This document shows, in pieces, positions 1 to 8,977 of a stretch of 64,000 nucleotides of DNA. The stretch is from the NCBI RefSeq assembly GCF_900095725.1, contig NZ_FMMP01000017.1, forward strand, positions 1 through 64,000, read 5' to 3'. The translations under genes were made by a program, and so were the position numbers. Origin of the DNA: Cellulosilyticum sp. I15G10I2. Its GTDB lineage: Bacteria; Bacillota; Clostridia; Lachnospirales; Cellulosilyticaceae. Each line of letters opens with the position of its first letter. Within the stretch, counting starts at the first letter, position 1. Under the pieces are notes generated by a model. It saw only the letters and a program-made list of their open reading frames with translations. It did not search any database and was not told the origin of the DNA.

Positions 1-30
1 GCAAATTTTATATTCTTACAATCTAATATT

Positions 31-147
31 TTTGGTGGCGATGCGACTAGGGGACACACCCGTTCCCATACCGAACACGTAGGTTAAGACCTAGTCGGCC
101 GATGGTACTTGCTTGGAGACGAGCCGGGAGAGTAGGTGGCTGCCAAA
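31..147 (+). rRNA. rrf: 5S ribosomal RNA, copy 1
   Basis: This is a complete 117-nt 5S rRNA. The 5' end (TTTGGTGGC) pairs with the 3' end (GCTGCCAAA) to make helix I. The conserved core with CCGAACACG and the GATGGTACTT segment is present. It is nearly identical to the second copy at 8978-9094 but differs by a compensatory pair of changes in one hairpin at 111-124. Upstream 23S rRNA must lie outside the window. A terminator follows 16 nt later. Confidence 0.97.
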
Positions 148-163
148 TTACATAAAAATCAAT

Positions 164-188
164 CTCTGCAAAAATGCGGAGTTTTTTA
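164..188 (+). terminator. Intrinsic terminator after 5S copy 1
   Basis: A 7-bp stem (CTCTGCA/TGCGGAG, one G-T pair) with a 4-nt A loop runs into six T residues. The same hairpin follows the second 5S, so it is an inherited part of this rRNA operon type. The tRNA-like sequence lies downstream of it. Confidence 0.8.
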
Positions 189-194
189 TATTGT

Positions 195-265
195 GGGGCA
201 AAAGTTTAATGGCAGAACACCAGCCTTCCAAGCTGGCCACGTGGGTTCAATTCCCATCACCCTTT
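195..265 (+). tRNA. tRNA-Gly(UCC)-like gene with mismatched acceptor stem, probable pseudogene
   Basis: The D arm (GTTT/GAAC), the anticodon arm with loop CTTCCAA (anticodon UCC) and the T arm (GTGGG/CCCAT) all match bacterial tRNA-Gly. The acceptor stem does not pair: 5' GGGGCAA faces 3' CACCCTT, leaving only two G-C pairs and two G-T pairs. The 5' seven bases have therefore changed and there is no encoded CCA. It sits after a terminator and before another. It is probably a non-functional relic. An automatic tRNA finder may score it as a pseudogene. Confidence 0.55.
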
Positions 266-275
266 TCTAATTATA

Positions 276-316
276 TAGGTAGATATCTTAAGAATTTAAG
301 GTATCTACCTTTTTTA
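276..316 (+). terminator. Strong intrinsic terminator of the first rRNA locus
   Basis: A stem of about 14 bp (AGGTAGATATCTTA against TTAAGGTATCTACCT, one bulge) is followed by a T tract. It closes the rRNA/tRNA unit and isolates the TRAP island from rRNA transcription. Confidence 0.85.
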
Positions 317-757
317 TTTCTGCTTATTTGCCAATCCATTATAGTTTCAGCTACTTCTATAAAAGGTTATAGTTTTCTATTTTCACCAAATAAAACCCAG
401 GTTTGTGATCAGTTTTTAGCTGTGTCATGATATTTGGGTGCCATAGTAAATGGACAAGTCTGCCAGAAGAATGTTATAGTAAAAAGAAATTACACTTATC
501 TATCAGTAGATTTTATGTAAATTAGTACAAGGTTCTGCAGATTGTGTTTGTAGTAAGGTATTGCTTGAAGGAGGAATTGTAGCTAGAGGGCGAAGTATTT
601 GCTGATGATATTTCTTACAAGTACGCATTGTTTACTCCAATTGTAAGAAATAAAAAGCAGGCGACGGTTGGATGTCAGTCTGATGTCTAGAAAGGTTGGA
701 ACTAGAATGAACGATATATCTGGTTTAGTATTGGATTTGATCAAGGGAAATAGACTA
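317..757. other. Non-coding gap between rRNA locus and sensor kinase
   Basis: No convincing gene is seen in these 441 bases. There is one perfect 10-bp inverted repeat at 611-620/641-650 (TTTCTTACAA/TTGTAAGAAA) with a 20-nt loop and no T tract. It could be an operator or an RNA hairpin in the kinase leader. Possible TTG or ATG starts for the kinase at 668, 683 and 707 lack good ribosome-binding sites. Confidence 0.4.
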
Positions 758-2227
758 ATGAAGGGAAAAACAAGGAAAATCACTACAGAAATACGAAGAA
801 ATTATATATTGTTTGGTCTTTGCCTATTTCTATTTATTTCATTTAATATTTATGTTACTGGAAATTTTATTAAGAATTATACTGATCTTTTAGATAAGCA
901 CAAATCAATTAATGAGATGGCGGTATCTTATAATGATTCTAAATCATATTTTCAATTATATATGAAACAGCATGAAAAAGATGTAAAAGATGATTACTAT
1001 CAGGCCAATGATCACATCTTTTTCATTTTATCTAATTTGCGAAATGAGATGAATAAGGATCGGTCGTGCATCATGATGTACCGTATTGTATATCAGATGC
1101 TCGAGCATAGGATGGAGAAAATTCAACCCTATATGGAGCCGAAAAGTACGGTGTACAAGGGAGATGTCAGCTATATTGAAAATCTGGATTTATTGATTGA
1201 GCGTAATATGAATTTGTTGAATTCTTATTACCTTGAATATATATCCGGTTTTTTTTCGGAGTATTCAAAACGGCTTAGAACGATGACTATTTTTGTAAAT
1301 GTTTCACTGCTGGTGATAGCCTTTTTCAGCTTTTTTATTAATACCTCCATATATCGCAATATGGTAGAAGGAATTGAAAAGCTGACTGAGGCAGCACAGG
1401 AGATTAAAACTCAGAATTTGGATATAGAAGATATTGCATATACACCATATATTGAAATGAATTTTGTTATTCGTACATTTAATGAGATGAAACACACGAT
1501 TCGAGAGATGATACAGGAGATTAATAAAAACTTCAAGATCAAGGAACGTCTATCAGAGCAGGTATTGGAAAATGAGATGCAGAAGAGGCGTCTGGCGGAG
1601 TCAAAGATGAAGGAATTACAGATGCAAATTAATCCACATTTTTTGTTTAATACATTAAGTTTGGTGATTCGCAGTATTCAGTTAGATGAAAAAGAAACAT
1701 CCATTGTGTTGATTAAGTCTATTTCTCGTATTTTGCGTACGAGTATCGAGATACAATCCACATCAATTGCCATCGATGAAGAAATTGAATTGCTAGAATC
1801 CTATCTCTATATTCAAAAGATTCATGGAAAAGGTCGAATTGATTTTCAATTGGATATAAGAAAGTCGTATATGGATGAGGAAATCATGGTACCGCCATTG
1901 ATCATTCAACCTTTGATAGAAAACGCAATTCAGCATGGGTTAAAAAATATAGTAGCAGATGGAAAAGTAAAGATTTCAATTGTAGAAAAGGCTAAATGTA
2001 TACAAGTGATTGTAGAAGATAATGGATGTGGTTTGTCAGATCGTGTGGTTGATAATTTGAAAAATCATATTCAGACGAAGAATATAGGGATGTACAATGT
2101 TATGGAACGTTTGCGATTGATGTATCATAAAGACGATGTTATGGAGATTGAAAGTAATGGCAGAGGCACAAAAATTACTTTGTTCTTGTACAAGGAGGTA
2201 GAGGAGGCAGAGAAGATAGATGATTAA
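758..2227 (+). CDS. YesM-type sensor histidine kinase (TRAP island)
   Basis: A membrane histidine kinase of about 489 residues. An N-terminal transmembrane helix (about residues 15-35) and a second near 180-205 bracket an extracytoplasmic sensing domain. A HAMP-like linker follows, then a His_kinase domain with QINPHFLFNTL (phospho-acceptor His about 294). The HATPase end has PLIENAIQHGL (N box), EDNGCGL (G1) and NIGMYNVMERL. I start it at ATG 758 because an AAGGGA site lies about 10 nt upstream and the protein then begins just before the first membrane helix. An in-frame TTG at 668 and ATGs at 683 and 707 are less supported. It overlaps the response regulator by 8 nt. By position it controls the dctPQM operon behind it; the ligand is unknown. 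Confidence 0.9.
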   Translation: MKGKTRKITTEIRRNYILFGLCLFLFISFNIYVTGNFIKNYTDLLDKHKSINEMAVSYNDSKSYFQLYMKQHEKDVKDDYYQANDHIFFILSNLRNEMNKDRSCIMMYRIVYQMLEHRMEKIQPYMEPKSTVYKGDVSYIENLDLLIERNMNLLNSYYLEYISGFFSEYSKRLRTMTIFVNVSLLVIAFFSFFINTSIYRNMVEGIEKLTEAAQEIKTQNLDIEDIAYTPYIEMNFVIRTFNEMKHTIREMIQEINKNFKIKERLSEQVLENEMQKRRLAESKMKELQMQINPHFLFNTLSLVIRSIQLDEKETSIVLIKSISRILRTSIEIQSTSIAIDEEIELLESYLYIQKIHGKGRIDFQLDIRKSYMDEEIMVPPLIIQPLIENAIQHGLKNIVADGKVKISIVEKAKCIQVIVEDNGCGLSDRVVDNLKNHIQTKNIGMYNVMERLRLMYHKDDVMEIESNGRGTKITLFLYKEVEEAEKIDD

Positions 2228-3791
2228 ATTGATGATTGCAGATGATGAGCAATATGAGAGAGATTACCTACATAGGTCAATAAGCGAGCGATATGCTGGC
2301 ATCCTTGATATTGTATACATGGCAAAGGATGGGGCGGAAGTATTAGAAAAAGCGGAAGAGTATCGGCCAGATATCATTTTAATGGATATACGAATGCCAA
2401 GGATTGATGGATTGGAAGCAGCGGCACAGTTAGTACGAAAATATCCAGAATTGCAGCTGGTTATTGTTTCAGCATATGGCGAGTTCTCATATGCAAAGCA
2501 GGCACTGAAAATAGGAGTAAAGGATTTTTTGGTTAAGCCGTATTTAGACAATGAATTGGCGGAAACACTAGATAAGGTAATTGCTGAGCTTGGTACAAAG
2601 TTTAAAAATAATTTGGATAAACAAGAATCCGAGGGTGAATTTAATTTTCATGAAGATATCGATAAGGATATTGTATGGGATGCAGCTTTTGGAAGAAAAA
2701 AGAATCCTATGCTTCAAAAAGAACTGGCTATGTGGGGAGTTCAGGACTGTAGTTTTAAGAGTATCGTTTTTTTAAACAATGGCATTTCTAGAATGGGACC
2801 CATTGGCTATGAGATTCTAAAAGGGATCTTCTGTATTAAACATACACATGTAATTATGAGCTATTTATTTAGACATCTGGTTGTGTATGTCTTCGCCGAA
2901 GAAGACAGTGCATATGCAGCTCTAAATGGATGTATTCGAAAAGCTAGAAACTATATTAAGGAACTAGACAAGGAAACAGTCTTTTGCGGAACAAGTGGCA
3001 TTTATCAGGATTATAATGAGCTGCCAAAGGCCTACCAGGAGGCAGTGAGATATGTTTCGGAATATTCAAGTCCAGAAATAAAAGAGAATCTTGAGATGGA
3101 TATCGGAAAATCATGGCAATTATGTGATTTAGAAGATAAGGTGTATTTTTATCTGGCAAATGGCAATATGGAACAAAGTTTGTTTTGGATGCGGCAAATA
3201 TGGGAACTTCTTGGAGTAGAGGGTGGGGCTAATGAAACATTCAGAAAGAGTACATTGAGAAGAAGTCTTATGACAATTATTAGAAAGATTAATAAACTTC
3301 CTGAAAGTAGATTACATACTGCGGATGCCATTCATTTGTTTCGGCTTTTTTCACATGCATCAAGTGAAGAGTCAAAGTTGTACCAGTTTTTAGAAGAGTG
3401 TGTTCAACTTATCATAAAAAGCAAGAAAAGTATGCGGATTAATAATAATACTTTTGTGGTTCGGGATGCTAAAAGTTATATTGAAAATCATTATAATGAG
3501 CCGGTAAGTCTTCAGAGTGTGTCCGAAGCGTTAGGAATCAGCACAGGATATCTTAGCAAATGCTTTAAGAATGTTGAAGGAATTTCATTTACAGAATACC
3601 TAACCGATTATCGCTTAACAAAGGCAAAAGGGCTTATACGTCTAGGGAATAGTACCATAACGGATATTGCTTACAAAGTAGGGTTTTCTGATTCTAATTA
3701 TTTTGGGAAATGCTTTAAAAAGAAAGAAAAAATGTCACCAAAAGAGTATTATACAATTCAGGCTATGGATTCAAATGTAGAGATGGAATAG
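2220..3791 (+). CDS. YesN-type response regulator with AraC DNA-binding domain
   Basis: 523 residues. The receiver domain spans about 1-120, with DD at 8-9, phospho-acceptor Asp56 in ILMDIRMPRIDG and the conserved Lys in FLVKPY. A long middle region of unknown fold follows. The C-terminal 100 residues form an AraC-type double helix-turn-helix (SLQSVSEALGISTGYLSKCFK and ITDIAYKVGFSDSNYFGKCFKK). A strong GAGGAGG site lies 10 nt before the ATG, inside the kinase gene. It is the cognate partner of the kinase and most likely activates the dctP promoter at 3831-3859. Confidence 0.93.
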   Translation: MIKLMIADDEQYERDYLHRSISERYAGILDIVYMAKDGAEVLEKAEEYRPDIILMDIRMPRIDGLEAAAQLVRKYPELQLVIVSAYGEFSYAKQALKIGVKDFLVKPYLDNELAETLDKVIAELGTKFKNNLDKQESEGEFNFHEDIDKDIVWDAAFGRKKNPMLQKELAMWGVQDCSFKSIVFLNNGISRMGPIGYEILKGIFCIKHTHVIMSYLFRHLVVYVFAEEDSAYAALNGCIRKARNYIKELDKETVFCGTSGIYQDYNELPKAYQEAVRYVSEYSSPEIKENLEMDIGKSWQLCDLEDKVYFYLANGNMEQSLFWMRQIWELLGVEGGANETFRKSTLRRSLMTIIRKINKLPESRLHTADAIHLFRLFSHASSEESKLYQFLEECVQLIIKSKKSMRINNNTFVVRDAKSYIENHYNEPVSLQSVSEALGISTGYLSKCFKNVEGISFTEYLTDYRLTKAKGLIRLGNSTITDIAYKVGFSDSNYFGKCFKKKEKMSPKEYYTIQAMDSNVEME

Positions 3792-3830
3792 TCCTGAACC
3801 AATATTTCCTTGTGTGGATTTCATATTACC

Positions 3831-3859
3831 TTTACCAATCTTCACAAAAAATTTATAAT
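3831..3859 (+). promoter_or_regulatory. Sigma-A promoter of the dctPQM operon
   Basis: TTTACC and TATAAT are separated by exactly 17 nt, 36 nt upstream of the dctP ATG. The weak -35 fits an activated promoter, consistent with the AraC-type regulator encoded directly upstream. Confidence 0.6.
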
Positions 3860-3895
3860 TACTTCATCAAAATAATGTTTTAGGAGGATGAAGTA

Positions 3896-4948
3896 ATGAA
3901 AAAGAAAAAGTTAGCAGCAGTAGTAGCAGTCGTAATGGCGACAGTAATGGGAATGGGATTGGCCGGTTGCTCTCCGTCAGGAAATGCTGGTACATCAGCA
4001 TCAGAAGGGGCTGGAAAGACAGAAGCAGTGAAAGCATCAGGAGAAACTTATGAACTAAAAGTCTCCACTACTCAACCTGATACATCTATGATTTATCAAG
4101 GGTTAAAGGCTGCAGCAGATAAAATTGCAGAGGATACAAACGGCATAGTAAAGGTTACAATATATCCATCTGGCCAGCTAGGTGCAGAGGAAGATATGAT
4201 TGATCAGGCCTTATCAGGTGTTGGTGTTGCAGTTCTTACAGATGCAGGCCGTATGTCAAGCTATGTGAAAGATATTGGTATTTTTAACATGGCATACTTT
4301 GTTGACAATTATGATGATGGTCTGAAAGTAATCAACACAGATACATTTAAAGGCTGGTCAGAAGAACTGAAGGATCAGGGAATTCGTGTATTATGCTTTA
4401 ACTATTATGATGGTGCAAGATCATTTATGACTCAAAAGGAAGCTATGAAACCAGAGGATTTAAAGGGACTGGTAATCCGTACGCCAGGGGCTGACCCATA
4501 TAACGCTTCAATCACAGCAATGGGAGCAACGCCATACAATGTTGGCTGGTCAGAGGTTTATAACAGTATTCAGACAAAGGCAATTGATGGTTGTGAAGTA
4601 CAAAATACTTCAGCAGTATCTTCTCATATTTATGAAGTATGTAAATATGTAAATAAAACAGAACATATTAATTTATTTAACTGTTTGATTGCTGGAGAAA
4701 AGTGGTTTCAAGGGATTCCAGAAGAATATAAGCAAGTTGTTTTAGATGGTTTCTATGAGTGTGCATATGATAATGCGCAGGATATTGTTGCAGCACAAGA
4801 AGACCTTGAAAAAACTCTTGTGGATAATGGGATGACAATCGTAGAAGTTGATAAAGAGGCATTTAAAGAAGCCGCTGAATCTGCATATGATAAGATGGGC
4901 TGGAAGGAACTTCGTGGTGAAATTTATAAAGAAGCAGGACTTAATTAA
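3896..4948 (+). CDS. dctP: TRAP transporter substrate-binding lipoprotein DctP
   Basis: 350 residues, the normal length for a DctP-family extracytoplasmic binding protein. A lipoprotein signal ends at LAGC (Cys about 25), followed by a Ser/Ala/Gly-rich linker. The TRAP-P signature is clear: a GQLGAEEDM segment, then KPEDLKGLVIRTPG with the substrate-carboxylate Arg, then AMGATPYNVGWSEVYNSIQTKAIDGCE. AGGAGG lies 8 nt upstream. It captures an organic acid, probably a sugar acid or uronate, for the DctQ/DctM permease. Substrate is inferred from the locus, not from residues. Confidence 0.93.
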   Translation: MKKKKLAAVVAVVMATVMGMGLAGCSPSGNAGTSASEGAGKTEAVKASGETYELKVSTTQPDTSMIYQGLKAAADKIAEDTNGIVKVTIYPSGQLGAEEDMIDQALSGVGVAVLTDAGRMSSYVKDIGIFNMAYFVDNYDDGLKVINTDTFKGWSEELKDQGIRVLCFNYYDGARSFMTQKEAMKPEDLKGLVIRTPGADPYNASITAMGATPYNVGWSEVYNSIQTKAIDGCEVQNTSAVSSHIYEVCKYVNKTEHINLFNCLIAGEKWFQGIPEEYKQVVLDGFYECAYDNAQDIVAAQEDLEKTLVDNGMTIVEVDKEAFKEAAESAYDKMGWKELRGEIYKEAGLN

Positions 4949-4969
4949 CAGTAGATCTGGAGGCAAGAA

Positions 4970-5458
4970 ATGAAAGCAGTCTATGAAAAATTTTGCAAAC
5001 TAGAAAAAGTGATGGCAAGTGTATTGCTTGCAGGTATCATGGTGCTTGTTTTTGCAGCAGCGATGTTTCGAACATTCAAGTATCCATTAAACTGGGCACA
5101 GGATGCAGCGTTGGTAGCATTTGCCTGGATGGTGTTTATGGGAAGTGATCTTGCAATCAGAACAACAGGTTTTATTGGAATTGATGTTCTGCTTCGTAAG
5201 TTTCCGCCAAAGGTCCGCAAGATCTTGGATATTCTTTTTAAACTGATTATCATTGGCTTTTTAATGGTACTGGTAGTATATGGTGTTGTTATGGTTCAGA
5301 CAGGTTATCAGAGACAGATCAATACGTTACATATTAGCTATGCATGGGTTACAGCAGCTGTTCCAGTAGGTGCACTGTGCATGATCATATCTACAGTTAC
5401 AAAATTAGTAGAAGTAATAAAAACAAAAGCAGATGATTTAGGAAGGCGGGGAAACTAG
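4970..5458 (+). CDS. dctQ: TRAP transporter small permease DctQ
   Basis: 162 residues with four predicted membrane helices, the usual DctQ layout. The W-rich segment after helix 1 (NWAQDAALVAFAWMVFMGSDLAIR) is the family hallmark. It follows dctP by 21 nt with a CTGGAGG site, and its stop codon shares one base with the start of dctM. It couples with DctM to form the sodium-driven permease. Confidence 0.92.
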   Translation: MKAVYEKFCKLEKVMASVLLAGIMVLVFAAAMFRTFKYPLNWAQDAALVAFAWMVFMGSDLAIRTTGFIGIDVLLRKFPPKVRKILDILFKLIIIGFLMVLVVYGVVMVQTGYQRQINTLHISYAWVTAAVPVGALCMIISTVTKLVEVIKTKADDLGRRGN

Positions 5459-6744
5459 TGGGATATGCAATATTAATCTTTCTGATTCTTTTGATACTTG
5501 GAATGCCGGTAGCATTTTCAATTGGTATTTCAGGATTATCATTTTTCCTAATTCGTGACTTACCAATGGCTGTTCTAGTGCAAAAATCAATTTCAACAAC
5601 CCAGAGTTTTACTATGCTTGCAATTCCTCTATTTATTCTTGCAGGAAATCTGATGAATAGTACAGGGATTACAAAGAAATTGATGAAACTTGCAAATATT
5701 TGTACGGGACATATGTATGGAAATATTGGTCAAGTTTCATGTCTCCTTTCAACTTTGATGGGTGGTGTTTCGGGATCAGCAGTAGCAGATGCAGCAATGG
5801 AATGTCGTATTCTTGGACCAGAAATGAACCGCTTGGGATATAAAAAAGGCTGGTCTGCAGCAATTAATGGTCTTTCTGGCCTGATTGTTGCAACAATTCC
5901 ACCAAGTATGGGGCTGATTATTTATGGTACAGTCGGAGAAGTTTCAATTGGCCGATTATTTATGGCTGGTTGGGTGCCAGGTGTATTGATGTGTATTTTC
6001 TTGATGATTGCTACATCATGGAGTGCGAAGCTTTATGGATATAAGCCAGAACACGACAGACCGGCAAGTATGGGTGAGATTGGAAAAGCAGCATTAGATA
6101 GTATCTGGGCTTTAATTTTCCCAATCATGCTAATTATATTGATTCGTTTTGGTATTATGAGTCCGTCAGAATCAGGCGCATTCGCCTGTGTATATGCATT
6201 AATTGTAGGTATGTTTATTTATAAAGAACTCTCATGGAAGGGCTTTATCAAAACATTGCAGGACAGTGTAAAAGACATAACGGTCATTACTATTATTCTT
6301 GCTTTTTCTGGAATCTTTGGATACGGAGTAGTATTTGACGATCTAACTACCAGTATTGCAACATTTATGGTGGGAATTACAGGGAATTCAACTATTTTGT
6401 TGATTATGGTTATCTTATTTCTTCTATTCTGTGGGATGTTTATGGAAACGACTGTTATTGCACTGATTTTAACACCTATTTTACTTCCTGTTATGCAGAG
6501 CGTTGGAGTAGACCCGGTTGTATTCGGTATGATTATGATGACATGTGTAACCTTTGGGGTGATGACACCACCAGTAGGAACTGCATTATACACGGTGTCA
6601 GACATTATGGATTGTCCAATTGAAGAAACAGTAAGATATGGATGGCCGTTTTATCTTGCAGTAATTATGGTGGTAGTATTTATGATATTTTTTCCACAAG
6701 CTATATTGTGGCTTCCAAATCTTGTTTATGGTGTGGCAACATAA
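5458..6744 (+). CDS. dctM: TRAP transporter large permease DctM
   Basis: 428 residues, the usual size of the 12-helix DctM subunit of the ion-transporter superfamily. Typical segments include LAIPLFILAGNLMN, GGVSGSAVADAA, IPPSMGLIIYG and GVMTPPVGTALYTV. The start is a GTG overlapping the dctQ stop by one base, with a GGCGGGG site. It catalyses Na+-coupled uptake of the DctP-bound acid. Confidence 0.94.
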   Translation: MGYAILIFLILLILGMPVAFSIGISGLSFFLIRDLPMAVLVQKSISTTQSFTMLAIPLFILAGNLMNSTGITKKLMKLANICTGHMYGNIGQVSCLLSTLMGGVSGSAVADAAMECRILGPEMNRLGYKKGWSAAINGLSGLIVATIPPSMGLIIYGTVGEVSIGRLFMAGWVPGVLMCIFLMIATSWSAKLYGYKPEHDRPASMGEIGKAALDSIWALIFPIMLIILIRFGIMSPSESGAFACVYALIVGMFIYKELSWKGFIKTLQDSVKDITVITIILAFSGIFGYGVVFDDLTTSIATFMVGITGNSTILLIMVILFLLFCGMFMETTVIALILTPILLPVMQSVGVDPVVFGMIMMTCVTFGVMTPPVGTALYTVSDIMDCPIEETVRYGWPFYLAVIMVVVFMIFFPQAILWLPNLVYGVAT

Positions 6745-6759
6745 AAAAATAAATGGTTT

Positions 6760-6793
6760 AGGCTGTTCTGTTGAAAAACAGGACAGTCTTATT
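6760..6793 (+). terminator. Hairpin between dctM and the extra binding protein
   Basis: A 13-bp stem (AGGCTGTTCTGTT/AACAGGACAGTCT, two G-T pairs) has a 4-nt GAAA loop and a short TT-rich tail. It probably attenuates transcription into the lone lipoprotein gene at 6809. Confidence 0.6.
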
Positions 6794-6808
6794 GTGTGAA
6801 AGGGAAAA

Positions 6809-7849
6809 ATGGGTTGGATAAGATATATGAGGAAAAGGATTAGAATTACAGTTGCTTTTGGAATAGGGATAGTCTTATTGGGCGTAATGGGAGGTTGTAC
6901 CACAAAACAGAATGCTTCAGAGTTGAGCGAAGTAAAGGTAATCTTGCGATATGGGGAGGTAAACCCTGAAGGTCACATTATCACTAATACTGCCCATTAT
7001 TTCGCAGATAGGGTAAAAGAACTTAGTCAAGGACATATTGAAGTTGAAGTGTATTCATCTGGACAACTAGGCGAGGAAACCCAATATTACCAAGCTTTGA
7101 AGATGGGTGCACTGGATTTATACCGAGGAAATATCGCATCGATTTCCGAAGCAGGCGATCTTGAGATTTCAGCACTGGCATTGCCGTATATTTTTAGAAA
7201 CAGGGATCATTTTTGGGCGGTATGTAACAGCGAACTGGGTAATCGTCTGTTAGGCAGCGTTCAAGAAGCTGGCAGTCAAATGGTAGGGTTATGTTATCTG
7301 GATGAGGGACCGAGGAACTTTTTTGTAACTGAAAAACCAATAAAAAACCTCGCGGACATGAAAGATCTTAGAATACGGGTAATGCCATCAGAGATGTTGG
7401 AGGATACAGTGCGTGCACTTGGTGCGATTCCTGTCCCAACGGCCTATGCAGAATTGTATACTTCACTGGAATCTGGGAGTGTAAATGGCGGTGAAAACCC
7501 GATTATTAGTTACTATTCAAATCGGTTTTATAAGGTTGCACCCTATTATGTAAAAGATGGTCATTCCTACGCACCAAGTGTTATTTTGATGAGTGAGATT
7601 ACTTGGAAAAGATTCTCAGAAGAAGATAAGGAAATTATACGTGAAGCAATAAGGATTACAGAAGAATTTAACAAGCGTGAGATTGAGAAGGCGGATAAAG
7701 AGGCTTATAAAAAGTTAGAAGATGCTGGGGTGATGATCACGGAGCTGGAAGATCCAGAAGACTGGAGTCATGCAGTGGAAATTGTATATAAGAAATATGG
7801 CCCAAAATATATGGATGTAATTGAAGCTGTACGAAATATCGAGTACTAG
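6809..7849 (+). CDS. Additional TRAP DctP-like lipoprotein, candidate sensor accessory
   Basis: 346 residues. A lipoprotein signal ends at VMGGC. The DctP fold is complete: SSGQLGEE, GPRNFFVTEKPIKNLADMKDLRIRVMP with the conserved Arg, and YAELYTSLESGSVNGGENP. AAGGG lies just before the ATG. It is a second binding protein in the same operon and is not followed by Q/M genes. B. subtilis DctB is a known precedent for a TRAP-type binding protein acting with a two-component system, so a sensing role for the 758/2220 kinase-regulator pair is plausible. It could instead widen substrate range for the same permease. Confidence 0.88.
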   Translation: MGWIRYMRKRIRITVAFGIGIVLLGVMGGCTTKQNASELSEVKVILRYGEVNPEGHIITNTAHYFADRVKELSQGHIEVEVYSSGQLGEETQYYQALKMGALDLYRGNIASISEAGDLEISALALPYIFRNRDHFWAVCNSELGNRLLGSVQEAGSQMVGLCYLDEGPRNFFVTEKPIKNLADMKDLRIRVMPSEMLEDTVRALGAIPVPTAYAELYTSLESGSVNGGENPIISYYSNRFYKVAPYYVKDGHSYAPSVILMSEITWKRFSEEDKEIIREAIRITEEFNKREIEKADKEAYKKLEDAGVMITELEDPEDWSHAVEIVYKKYGPKYMDVIEAVRNIEY

Positions 7850-7934
7850 TATGCAGTGTTGCAGAATGCATGGAGGAGATATGGTTTTCTGTCAAGAAAA
7901 AGGACGACCTAAACGTGATTTTTTCATGAATAAA

Positions 7935-8168
7935 TTATATTGCGGATTCTGCCTCAAAATCATGTGGAGACATCATATTGCAAAAACTATGAAGTCTAGT
8001 AGTATTATAAAATGTATCAATGTATTCAAATATCAACACATGGGCAAGTTTAAGATGCTTAATCACAAAACGATTAAGCCACTCGCGTATAATTACCCAC
8101 AGTTTTTTCAGTAATTACATGGCCTTTGGCTTTTAGAGTTTCTGTTTTTTTATTATAACATCAAACAT
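7935..8168 (-). pseudogene. IS3-family (IS150-like) transposase relic with large internal deletion
   Basis: Read on the minus strand, two pieces of an IS3-type OrfB can be recognised. The first (8168-8074) reads ETLKAKGHVITEKTVGNYTR, the HTH_21 region near the OrfB N-terminus. The second (8087-7935), shifted in frame, reads REWLNRF and then FEYIDTFYNTTRLHS and MSPHDFE, the C-terminal end of the integrase core. The DDE residues between them are deleted. A CTTGACA-containing stretch beyond the C-terminus (about 7888-7910) may be the old terminal repeat. The element is dead, and it lies precisely between the TRAP island and the 23S fragment. Confidence 0.75.
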
Positions 8169-8224
8169 GAAAAAACTCACTTTAACTTCTCCTATTTATA
8201 TTCTAGCATCAGTTGCTTGACTGT

Positions 8225-8662
8225 GACACCGACGGGGAGGTTTGGCATCTCGATGTCGGCTCATCGCATCTTGGAGCTGAAGCAGGTTCCAAGGATTGGG
8301 CTGTTCGCGCATTAAAGCGGTACGCGAGTAGGGTTCAGAACGTCGTGAGACAGTTTGGTCCCTATCCGTTGTGGGAGCAGGAAGTTTGAGAGGAGTTGTC
8401 CTTAGTACGAGAGGACTGGGATGAACGGATCTCTGGTGCATCTGTTGTCTTACCAAAGGCATAGCAGAGTAGCCAAGTCTGGATCTGATAAACGCTGAAG
8501 GCATCTAAGTGTGAAGCAGACCTCAAGATAAGACTTACCATCCTATAGAAACTACGTTTCATAGGAGTAAGACCTCTTAGAGACTATGAGGTTGATCGGT
8601 TGGAGCTGTAAGTGCAGTAATGCATGCAGGTGACCAATACTAACGGTTCGAGGGTTTGACCT
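8225..8662 (+). rRNA. rrl: 23S ribosomal RNA, 3' fragment only (truncated, probable pseudogene)
   Basis: The sequence matches the last ~440 nt of bacterial 23S rRNA, from the ACGGGGAGGTTTGGC segment of domain V through the sarcin-ricin loop (AGTACGAGAGGA at 8403-8414) to the 3' end (GAGGGTTTGAC). The rest of 23S and all of 16S are missing; homology stops at about 8225, next to the IS relic. Compared with my memory of Firmicute 23S, many sites differ, mostly C-to-T or G-to-A (for example GGCATCTCGATG for GGCACCTCGATG). This suggests decay after loss of function. Confidence 0.9.
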
Positions 8663-8977
8663 AAAAAACAACGTTAATACATCGTAGTATTTGTTTTTGA
8701 GAGTGCAACAAAGTCTATTCATAGACACTCCAAAAAACTTCATGAATTAACGTTAAAAATAGCTTAATGCCGAACAGATTAATCTTTGAGGCTGGGAGAG
8801 AATAAGTATCCGGAAGATTTATCACGCAGTATTGCGTAGCAAATCTTATAGGTTTATTTAAAAGGCACTTAGGGAGACTGTTTGAACGAAGTGAGTTTCG
8901 ACCGTTCGTTTAAAGAAAGCTATTTAGATTTGCAGCAAGACGAAGTCTAAATCTGGAGGATATTTATTCTCACTATT
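8663..8977 (+). other. 23S-5S spacer of the truncated rRNA locus
   Basis: 315 nt with no gene. It holds several short inverted repeats of the kind found in processed rRNA spacers (for example AGTGTCTATGAATAGACTTTG-like pairing around 8700-8730, and TAGATTTGCAGC with AGTCTAAATCT near 8936-8954). It is far longer than what can be seen upstream of 5S copy 1. Confidence 0.5.

Noticed and set aside
113-430. Open frame across the 5S end, tRNA relic and terminator
   Set aside because: It overlaps structural RNA genes, has no ribosome-binding site and its product has no recognisable domain.
7821-8114. Plus-strand frame of 97 codons after the extra binding lipoprotein
   Set aside because: It lies antisense to the IS3-family relic, which explains the sequence better.
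8196-8743. Minus-strand open frames over the 23S fragment
   Set aside because: They are frames within rRNA sequence; no coding signal.
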